Below, one piece after another: positions 56,245-64,000 of a DNA stretch of 64,000 bases. This stretch comes from Triticum aestivum. Its lineage: Eukaryota; Streptophyta; Magnoliopsida; Poales; Poaceae. The notes under the pieces were generated by a model. The model did not search any database. It saw only the letters and a program-made list of their open reading frames with translations, and was not told where the DNA came from. The stretch is taken from the NCBI RefSeq assembly GCF_018294505.1, contig NC_057808.1, positions 229,831,780 to 229,895,779 on the forward strand, given 5' to 3'. The position numbers and the translations under genes were made by a program. Numbering within the stretch: the stretch's first letter is position 1; every line of letters begins with the position of its first letter.

Positions 56245-57330
56245 CTAATTTTTAGGCAAGGAAGTAAATTAGAATTTTCATAGTAGAGCTTCTCGTAGTT
56301 GGTCCTAGCATTTTCTATGGAAAAGAGTAAATAAAAAATTATTCTTTTACGCTAGAAATAGTTATGTGTGGTTATCTTTACCAAATTATAAAATAAATGT
56401 AGCGCGACAAATGTCGGCAGCCAATAATCTATATCAAAAACATTACATTAGATTTAGGAAGTAAATTAGATATCTTCCTAGTATATCTTCTATCTGTTGG
56501 CCACAACATTTTTTCTTTTGGGAAAAGAGTTAATAGAAATTAATGATATATGCTATAGATAGATATATGTGGCCTTAAAATTGTTTCTAGCAAATCTTAA
56601 AACAAATGTAGCGCAATAAATTTCAGCCAACAAATCACCATGCAATATATCGAGTACTAAATATTAGATTAGGAAGTAAATTAGAATGTTCCTAGTATAG
56701 CTTCTAGCCGTTGGTCACTGCATTTTTTTGGAGAAGAATTAATCAAAAGTAAAGGTTTATGCTATAGATATTATATTTAGCAAGTTATAAAACAAATGTA
56801 TCGCAATAATTTTTAGCAGCCAATAATCACCATGCAATATTTCGAGTACTAAACATTAGATTCAGGAAGTAAATTAAAATCTTCCTAGTATAGCTTCTAG
56901 CCGTTGGTCATAGCATTTCCTTTGGAAAAGAGTATATTGTGGGCTTGTTTACAAAATGTATGCTTCATGATGAAGTAAAACAATGTTATAGTAAGACATT
57001 TATGAATGGGTCACGCTTGGGGTTATATTTTCCAGCAAATTGTAAAAACAATTATCACAATAAATTTCAGCAAAACCAATGATGATCTTGATACATACTC
57101 TTAGTTTTACGAAATAAATCAGAACACACAGATATGACATTTCAAATAATTGGTCGTAACATTGTTTCGAAGAATCTAAATATTCGAGGATGTGGAAAAT
57201 TTAGTGCTTCGAGAGTAAGCAATATCTCCGATCAAGCAAAAGTCATTTACGCTCAGGATACATACGCGTGATCTTTTTGCCGATTTTTGGCAGTAAATTA
57301 AGGACTACATTTATGAGAATTAATTTCAGC
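56245..57330. repeat. Tandem array of ~200-bp AT-rich units
   Basis: The anchor GGAAGTAAAT starts at 56261, 56457, 56672 and 56875, giving periods of 196, 215 and 203 bp; a fifth, more diverged unit begins near 57111. Shared internal blocks are AGCTTCTAGCCGTTGGTC, GGAAAAGAGT, TATGCTATAGATA, ACAAATGTAGCGCAATAA and AGCCAATAATCACCATGCAA. Units differ by point changes and indels. No ORF is conserved. Confidence 0.85.
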
Positions 57331-58239
57331 AAGAGCAAGAGATGGACGGCTGGTGTCATCGCTTCTCCCGGTGCGCCGATCTGAGATAGGACAATCTACA
57401 TGTCGTGGACGGCTTGTGCATCCCTTCAGTTTCGTCAACTTCAGTTACTTACAAAATGGGCTGGCATCACGCACTCACTTTTGTATCTTTGTTTGTGAAC
57501 GAGTACACGCCAAATTTGGACTGCATTCAATCGGTGACGCTACCATACCTCTGACCATGCAAATAATTACCCCATCATCTCTCGCTACTGATAGTAGATT
57601 TCGAAATCTGGCAACAAGGGTTACAGTCATATTCTTGCCGTAGATTAGCACACTGATTCAACTAAGTACTGGGGAAATGCCTTATGTCTCTTGAAGGATA
57701 CTGTACTACGTAGGAGTGTACTGCAAAAAAGAAGTCAGATTGATGTATCTGGTTCGGCGAGGTGTTGGGTAAGGTGACCTGATGTCGTTGAGAAACAAAA
57801 GGTCGTGGGGTGACGCTACCACGTCTGCTTGAGGCATACAAGAGTACAAAAGTAGTGCTAGGCATGCAGATGGAAATTTGTTCGCGTGTATGAACTGCAC
57901 TGTGGCGTCGGCTGCACCGAGTCTTGTGGACCTGGCCTCTTTTTCCATATAAAAACAAATTACTTGCAACAAATTAGCCCGTTTTATGTTTTACTGTTCT
58001 AATAGCAACTTTAGCAAAGTCACTTTATCGGCAATAGTATCGAGGCGCCGTGGCAAATGCAGGGTCGACACAATGTGGCCTCATATCTTTTCTTTTGCTT
58101 TCTGTTTTTGTAACATCAACTCAAAAATCCACACACTTAATTTTGATGATTGAAACGTTGATTTGAGATAGCATTGCATTAGAAAGTGGTTACATGGGGT
58201 AGAAAAGTCTGTTAGCGACTTTTTTTTTACTAAACTGGT
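57331..58239. other. Unassigned intergenic sequence
   Basis: No domain-bearing ORF, repeat boundary or element end was found. The longest open frames (about 96 codons on either strand) look random. Confidence 0.4.
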
Positions 58240-59730
58240 GATATTTTACGCCTTGGGAGAAACACTAGTTGCTCCCCACCACGACGATGATGAATGCAGT
58301 GCACGCAACACATGCATATGTGACGAGTGGCCCTTTGCCTATGCACGATAGTGTGACGGTCTCGCGACCTTGCCTTCGTCCCTTTTCTTGTCCATTGTCG
58401 TCCATGTCGTTGAGGTTGAATGAGTGCCATCTCAAGTGTTCCCTCTCCGCCGCCACGTCCACCTACTTCTCCTCCTAATGGAGCTAGACGCCATGGTCAC
58501 TCCCCCCCTGAACGCCTTCCTGGGTGGCCGTATACTTGAAGATTTCACCAGGCTGAGCGACCATGGCGTAGGCCTGGTAGCGCTCATCACATGCCTCCTT
58601 ATGAATAATGCGAAAAGGATCACTTGGTGGGCGATATGAGCTGTGCGGGCGACTCAATGTGTATTTTCGGATTCTAATCTGGGCACTCAAGGAGGGTGGG
58701 ATCCTCATTTGCCATCCAACATGTAAAGGTGATCCTCCTCCTTCTCCTTAGCGATGAGATTGATCTCCTCCTCTGTCGCCATGAATACCCGGCATGTCGT
58801 GCACCCTCAGGGTCGAGGAAGTTGAGCTCCTCGCCCACTGCAACGTCATGGTGCCGCCGGACATGCAGTTGCTGGCAGGCTGGCATTTGAGTGTGGGGCG
58901 CTCCCAATGGAGCATGTCCCCACCGTCGGCAAGCCAACTATGTCACGCTCAATCCGCGCTTTCCGGAAGGGTTGACATCGGAGGAGCGGGCGAGTCCGGA
59001 CTGCGCGCCATGTGGCCGGCAATGTCCGCAGATGCTCGCCGATGACAACCCTGCCCGCATCCAGTGCCACGACGCCCCTACCCGGTATCGCGCAAAACAT
59101 CGACGAGTGGTACGCCTTCTGGGAAGGGCGTACCTTCGAAGATGTCATGGCCGCATGTCGCGCATAGCTCGACCTGGACGAGGCCCGCCAGGTTTTCGTG
59201 TCGTGCTCCCCACCTAGAGGAGGAGGCAACGACGGGGCCTTCTGGGCCAATCTGTATGCGTGCTCCGCGACGCGCCTCCGCGTCCCTAACCCGGAGCCGG
59301 GAACGAGCTCTGCAGCGCACGGCAGTGGCCTGCGTGTCCCTGAGTCAGAGCCGGGGATGAGCTCGTGTGCCCCCTACTCATGTCGAAGCCGGAGCCTAGG
59401 ACGAGCTCGAATGACGTCTTGCTCGTTCCCAAACTGGAGCCGCCTATGTTGGCGGTATACAGAGGGTTGGTGGCTAGCGAGGCCGGTGACCCTGAAGACT
59501 TAACGGGGCTTTTCCTGGCACTGCGCGAATTGATGAAGGGGCCACAGCGCCACCCGGATGACCGAGTTGACAAGTCAGGGTTGCACGAGGTGGTTGTTGC
59601 TTCGGTGGTTGGCGTCATCATTGACCTCGTGAGCGAGGATGACGATGAATCCCTCGGTGTCAGCAAGGAGGAGGAGGACGACGACTCCCTCGACCTTGGC
59701 AGCGGTTCCGACATCGACAATGACGATTAG
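58240..59730 (+). pseudogene. Degenerate repeat-type ORF with acidic C-terminus, unknown function
   Basis: Coding sense on the plus strand can be followed through several frames: LNAFLGGRILEDFTRLSDHG (about 58510-58570), GWHLSVG and SPDCAPCGRQ (58880-59020), DEWYAFWEGRTFEDVMAACR (59100-59160) and NDGAFWANLYA (59225-59260). A repeated motif of the form VPxPEPGTSS follows (59280-59400). The last frame (59365-59730) ends in a strongly acidic, serine-rich tail. Similar proteins are scattered through Triticeae genomes, usually next to transposons, which makes a mobile-element origin likely. At least four frame changes and several stops make it non-functional. Confidence 0.42.
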
Positions 59731-59889
59731 TAGATTAGGACTATGAACTATGGTTATTTTGTTAGTAGCTATGTTTCCCGTTTGAATGTTTGTGAAAATT
59801 ATAAAGTTTAAACGATTTTTTTGTTGTTTGCATGTTTGAATGTCCAAATTTTATCCTTTTTCTACATATTTCACAATGTGATTTGTTTG
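59731..59889. other. AT-rich 3' flank of the degenerate ORF
   Basis: T-rich sequence after the stop codon at 59730, with no further signal. Confidence 0.4.
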
Positions 59890-61045
59890 CCCTTTTTGTT
59901 GTTATAAAAAATGTTTTCAATCAAACAACGTCCCAAGTGGCTTTTGTGAGGGAAGTTCCCCCCAAGAGAAGGGAATTTGGACCCTTGCAATTTTCACCCA
60001 AATTAGACCACATTGGAGGACTACTACCAAATTTTCATGGATTCCAGAGTGTGTTTGTTATATTTCCTTCATTTTCTGAGCTTCTAGGCATTTATTTGAT
60101 GTAATTCAAATTTGAACTGCAAGTGTGCCCTAGTTTGGTCCAAATAGTTGGAAAATATATTTTCAAGCTTCCATATTATGATTGGAGGCTCTTGACACAA
60201 ACAAAGGCGAAACCTTAACCCATAGGCTGTGAGTACCACCCTTGAGAGGATGTCCCCATTTTGAAAAAAAAATCTATAGAAAATGATTAAAGTCTCAAAA
60301 AGGGAAATCCTTTTGCATTTATCCCTTTTGTGGACTAGTTTAGGGGAAATGATAAGCAACAAATACCAAATAAAAGAAGAAGTAAAACCTTCACAAAATG
60401 GCCCATCTTATATGAGGATGCATGGTTTTGCACTCATATGGCCCTGACCATGGCCACATCCATAGAACAATACATGACAGCATGACCATATTTGTCACAG
60501 ACATGGGTATTAACATTGCAAACAACATTGCCAAAGGAGGTTCAAATATTTTTGTTATGAAAAAAATTGTTTTCAATCAAACAGTGCCAAAAGTGGCATT
60601 TTTGTGAAGGAAGTACTCCCAAAGAGAAAGGAATTTGGACCCTTGCAATTTTCACCCAAATTAGACCACGCCGGAGGCCCACTGCCAAATTTTCATGGAT
60701 TTCAGAGTGTGTTTGTTATATTTCCTTCATTTTCTGAGTCCTAGGCATTTACTTGATGTAATTCAAATTTAAACTCTAAGTGTGCCCTAGTTTGGTCCAT
60801 ATAGTTGCAAAAAATGTTTTGAAGCTTCCATATTACCAATGGAGGAACTTGACACAAACAAAGGTAAAACCTTGACCCATATGCTATGAGTAGCCATCCT
60901 TGAGAGAAGGTCCTCATTTTGACAAAAACTGTAGAAAATGATTAAAGTCTCAAAAATGGAAATCCTTTTGGATCTGCCACTTCTTTGGACTAGTTTAGGG
61001 GGGAAATGATAAACAAGCAATACCAAATACGAGGAAAAAAACTTC
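59890..61045. repeat. Two ~490-bp direct copies separated by a unique spacer (period 656 bp)
   Basis: Copy A (about 59897-60391) and copy B (about 60553-61045) agree at roughly 88-90% by eye: GTTTTCAATCAAACA, GGAATTTGGACCCTTGCAAT, TTTTCATGGATT, GTGTGCCCTAGTTTGGTCCA, CTTGACACAAACAAAGG and GATTAAAGTCTCAAAAA all recur in order. The spacer (60392-60552), with CATATGGCCCTGACCATGGC, occurs once. This resembles subterminal or internal repeats of large DNA transposons, but no ends were found. Confidence 0.75.
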
Positions 61046-61153
61046 ACTCCTCCGGCGGTACACTAAGTCTAGGCTCACTGAACCTTGGGTCTATCCTTCA
61101 CGCCCATGAGTACATAAAAGAGCAGTTTTGTTTCAGAGCACACATACACATAC

Positions 61154-61209
61154 TAGCTCAGTTGGCGCTTGCATTGTTCATACAGCGGCCAGTCTCGAGT
61201 TCGAGTACC
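61154..61209 (+). repeat. tRNA-like pol III promoter, SINE-type
   Basis: TAGCTCAGTTGG (61154-61165) matches a tRNA A box and AGTTCGAGTACC (61198-61209) a B box, 33 bases apart. No cloverleaf acceptor stem can be formed, so it is not a tRNA gene. It could be the head of a tRNA-derived SINE; its tail was not identified. Confidence 0.45.
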
Positions 61210-61589
61210 CTTCGCGACATTTTAAGCCACATTTTGGGCCATTTGGCGAGGCACTGCCACATGGGCCCTGGGGAACCGATGACAACGCAACCACTGACTG
61301 TACACCACGCATCAGTAGGTGCGCGATGGAGCCACCTATGACTGTACACCACACATCAATCACTGCGCCAAGTAATGGTTGACCCGACAACTAACCCCTA
61401 TTTGGGCTCTTGTAAGGGTGGTACGCGCGATGGAGGGGAAAACTGAGGAATGACAAACAACATGGACAAAACTGAGCAGAACAAAGGAAGGAGGGGCTTG
61501 AAAATAGAAATCCCCATTTTTTATGGTATATGGTGTTGAGGTCATTATCCCTAGTGACCTTATACACGACACACCTCGAGTACGCGTGT
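61210..61589. other. Unassigned sequence with a 46-bp-period short duplication
   Basis: GACTGTACACCACGCATCA (61295) recurs as GACTGTACACCACACATCA about 46 bases later. Nothing else is recognisable. Confidence 0.4.
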
Positions 61590-61918
61590 ACTAGGAATGG
61601 GAGGCCAAGCAGAGCCGACGAGACGATCTGGATTCCCTGGATGAGGAGCGAGACGTAGCCAAGGCATGTTCTTCTTTTTACGAATAGCAGGAACGGTGAT
61701 ACTAGCAGCGTGAGGTCTAGGGAAGGCATTCAACGTCGGGAGCTGGTCCTACGGCGCCAACCAAATACACCTGGCCAACATAAACTACCTGCACCATGGG
61801 ACATGCTGTTCATCGTTGACAAGGTGCTCACCGGAGGAGCATACCAAATCCGAGATGCCAAAGATAACCGCCTGGAGTCGAACCCCTGGAATGCGGCCTT
61901 GCTGTGACGCTTCTACGA
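61590..61918 (+). pseudogene. C-terminal end of a Gypsy integrase (Tat/Athila-type), fragment
   Basis: The plus-strand frame from 61710 contains REGIQRRELVLRRQPNTPGQ, KLPAPWDMLFIVDKVLTGGA and YQIRDAKDNRLESNPWNAAL followed by LLRRFYD in the adjoining frame. This is the GPY/F-like module and the closing NPWN..LRRFY motif of grass Gypsy integrases. Upstream, DLDSLDEERDVA in another frame is the preceding helix. Neither the catalytic core nor an LTR of this element is present, so it is an isolated scrap. Confidence 0.7.
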
Positions 61919-62294
61919 CTAGCCAATTCACATCTTCTCTTTTTATTTTTGATCAATCATTAAAACTAGTTAGGGTTGTTATAAGCAAAGATAGACTCAG
62001 TTAATTGATCCTTTATTAAATTTCATTTTTCCTAGCCCTTGAGTCATTCTTGGCAGTAATGGTACAACTCATAGCCACACATTATGCGCCACAAATTTCG
62101 CTGGGGCTATTACAACATGTTGACTGCGACTTCCTTGGTCTGTCAAAGTACCCGGAGCCGCTTGTGCGACACTGTCTACTCGCTGTCGTCGACCCTTCCA
62201 ATTCGCTTTAAGCCATTATATGCATCGATTTTGACTTGTGACTTTTTGCCAAACTGGGATCCGTGGCTCCTATGTCCAACCCTTATGTTTCAGC
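61919..62294. other. Flank of the Angela/BARE-type insertion
   Basis: Probably 3' untranslated sequence of the Gypsy fragment on its left. No gene. The last five bases, CAGC plus the preceding T, should be repeated beyond the right edge as the target duplication of the Copia element. Confidence 0.4.
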
Positions 62295-63438
62295 TGTTGG
62301 GGAACGCAGTATTTCAAAAAATTTCCTACGATCACGCAAGATCTATCTAGGAGATGCATAGCAACGAGACGGGAGAGTGTGTCCACATACCCTCGTAGAC
62401 CAAAAGCGAAAGCGTTTAGTAACGCGGTTATGTAGTCGAATGTCTTCACGATCCAACCGATCCAAGTACCGAACGTACGGCACCTCCGTGTTCAGCACAC
62501 GTTCAGCACGATGACGTCCCTCGAGCTCTTGATCCAGTTGAGGACGAGGGAGAGTTCCGTCAGCACGATGGTGTGGTGACGGTGATGATGAAGTTATCGG
62601 CGCAGGGCTTCGCCTAAGCACTACGACGATATGACCGAGGTGTTAAACTGTGGAGGGGGGCACCGCACACGGCTAAGAGATTGTCTGTTGTGCTATTGGG
62701 GTGTCCCTAGCCACGTATATAAAGGAGGGAGGGAGAGAGGAGGCCGACCAGGTTGGGCGCGCCAGGGGGGAGTCCTACTTGGACTCCTAGTCCAAGTAGG
62801 ATTCGCCCCCCCTTTTCCATTCTTCCACCAGAGGGAAAGGAAGGAGGGGAGAAGGAGAAGGAAGGAGGGGGCCGCGCCCCCCACCCCTAGTCCAATTAGG
62901 TTTGGGCAGGGGGAGGCACGCCCCACCCTGTAGCCCTTCTTCCCTCTCTCCACTAAGGCCCATTAACTTCCCTGGGGTTTCTGGTAACCCCTCGGTGCTC
63001 TGGAAAATACCCGGATCACTTGGAACCATTCCGATGTCCGAATATAACCTTCCAATATATGAATCTTTACCTCTCGACCATTTCGAGACTCCGCGTCATG
63101 TCTGTGATCTCATCCGGGACTCTGAACAAACTTCGGTTAGGAAACTAAACGATCATAATGCTAAGCTAACGGATGGGTCTTGCCCATCACATCATTCTCT
63201 AATGATGTGATCCCGTTCATCAAATGACAACGCATGTCTATGGTTAGGAAACTTAACCATCTTTGAATAACGAGCTAGTCAAGTAGAGGCATACTAGGGA
63301 CACTCTGTTTATCTATGTATTCACACATGTACTAAGTTTCCGGTTAATACAATTCTAGCATGAATAATAAACATTTATCATGATATAAGGAAATATAAAT
63401 AAAAACTTTATTATTGCCACAAGGGCATATTTCCTTCA
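62295..63438 (-). repeat. 3' LTR of the Angela/BARE-type element (1,144 bp)
   Basis: The plus strand reads TGTTGGGGAACGCAG at 62295 and ...CATATTTCCTTCA at 63438, so the LTR is on the minus strand with TG/CA ends. It is shorter than typical members (about 1.7-1.8 kb as I recall), pointing to an internal deletion. It includes a GC- and C-rich section at 62810-62940. Confidence 0.88.
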
Positions 63439-64000
63439 GTCTCCCACTTGCACTAGAGTCAATAATCTAGAGTACATAGTAATGATTCTAACACCCATGG
63501 AGTCTTGGTGCTGATCATGTTTTTCTCGTGGAAGAGTCTTAGTCAACGGGTCTGCAACATTCAGATCCGTATGTATTTTGCAAATCTCTATGTCTCCCCT
63601 CCTTGACTTGATCGCGGATGGAATTGAAGCGTCTCTTGATGTGTTTGGTTCTTTTGTGAAATCTGGATTCCTTCGCCAAGGCAATTGCTCTAGTATTGTC
63701 ACAAAAGATTTTCATTGGACCTGATGCACTAGGTATTACACCTAGATTGGATATGAAGTCCTTCATCCAGACTCCTTCATTTGCTGCTTCCGAAGCAGCT
63801 ATGTACTCCGCTTCACACGTAGATCCCGCCACGACGCTCTGCTTGGAACTGCACCAACTGACAGCTCCACCATTCAATATAAATACGTATCCGGTTTGCG
63901 ACTTAGAGTCATCCGGATCAGTGTCAAAGCTTGCATCAACGTAACCATTTACAATAAGCTCTTTGTCACCTCCATAAACGAGAAACATTTCCTTAGTCCT
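63439..64000 (-). pseudogene. Copia polyprotein C-terminus: RNase H, frameshifted
   Basis: The first frame (from the right edge to about 63590) has GYVDASFDTDPDDSKSQTGY, VSWCSSKQSVVAGSTCEAEY and FCDNTRAIALAKESRFHKRT, the Copia RNase H with its D, E and D positions. At about 63595 one extra G in a G run shifts the frame; the normal end, ICKIHTDLNVADPLTKTLPR and HDQHQDSMGVR, continues in the next frame to 63436. The enzyme would remove the RNA strand during copying; this copy is broken. Confidence 0.85.

Larger units (their letters stand above)
62295..64000 (-). mobile_element. 3' end of an Angela/BARE-type Copia element, minus strand, runs off the right edge
   Basis: The 3' LTR (62295-63438) is preceded, on the minus strand, by the polypurine tract GCAAGTGGGAGAC and the C-terminal RNase H part of a Copia polyprotein. 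LTR ends (TGAAGGAAATATGCCC at the start, GTTCCCCAACA at the end) are those of the very abundant Angela/WIS/BARE1 group. The remaining pol, gag and 5' LTR lie outside the window. Confidence 0.9.

Noticed and set aside
61154..61209. A tRNA gene
   Set aside because: A and B boxes are present but there is no acceptor stem, anticodon stem or terminator, so at most it is SINE-derived.
1..64000. CRISPR array, bacterial operon, phage or organelle DNA insertion
   Set aside because: Repeats here are LTRs, tandem duplications or microsatellites; no regular short repeat-spacer pattern and no chloroplast or mitochondrial gene was recognised.

Overview
The window is Triticeae (wheat or barley group) nuclear DNA. 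The evidence is a dense nest of grass LTR retrotransposons whose ends I recognise: an Angela/BARE-type Copia at the right edge, Gypsy LTRs beginning TGATACGTCTCC, a solo LTR resembling Sukkula, and a Gypsy 3' LTR resembling Fatima. These surround one ordinary plant gene with introns. There are no bacterial operons, rRNA genes or CRISPR arrays. Family names are from memory; boundaries, target-site duplications (TSDs), primer-binding sites (PBSs) and protein motifs were read directly.

Layout. (1) 1-2893: 3' part of a Gypsy element whose inner strand carries a broken antisense ORF of the putative gypsy-type transposon (Transposase_28) kind, followed by its 3' LTR. (2) 2894-7158: a piece of another Gypsy LTR joined to a minus-strand Gypsy that keeps only gag, protease and its 5' LTR. 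(3) 7159-43728: an old Sirevirus-like Copia element with a gag remnant at its left end and an unusual extra 3' ORF plus 3' LTR at its right. It has been opened by a complete 18-kb Gypsy (10077-28164, TSD CTATT), which itself holds a complete 10.8-kb chromovirus-type Gypsy on the minus strand (12433-23213, TSD GCTAC). Further right lies the 3' half of another Gypsy (28753-37303), whose LTR is split by a 4.3-kb solo LTR (32534-36862, TSD AAAGA). (4) 43729-47430: a minus-strand Copia LTR fragment, a small CACTA-like element and a decayed LINE interrupted by a Stowaway MITE. (5) 47430-52000: the gene island, with one three-exon gene on the minus strand encoding a heavy-metal-associated isoprenylated plant protein (HIPP). 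(6) 52000-62294: low-copy-looking sequence with a 0.75-kb tandem duplication containing a 28-bp palindrome, a retroposon-like block split by a hAT element (TSD ACCAAGGG), a ~200-bp tandem array, a degenerate acidic ORF, a 656-bp-period duplication, a SINE-like pol III promoter and a Gypsy integrase scrap. (7) 62295-64000: 3' LTR and RNase H end of a minus-strand Angela/BARE-type Copia that runs off the edge.

The only likely functional host gene is the HIPP gene. Among the mobile elements the most interesting parts are extra ORFs that are not part of the standard gag-pol set: an antisense B3-domain-like ORF in the 18-kb Gypsy, an intact 245-codon ORF between PBS and gag in the nested chromovirus, and the coiled-coil/plant-transposon-domain-like ORF plus a promoter-like block in the Sirevirus-like element. 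I found no clearly new defence or metabolic system.
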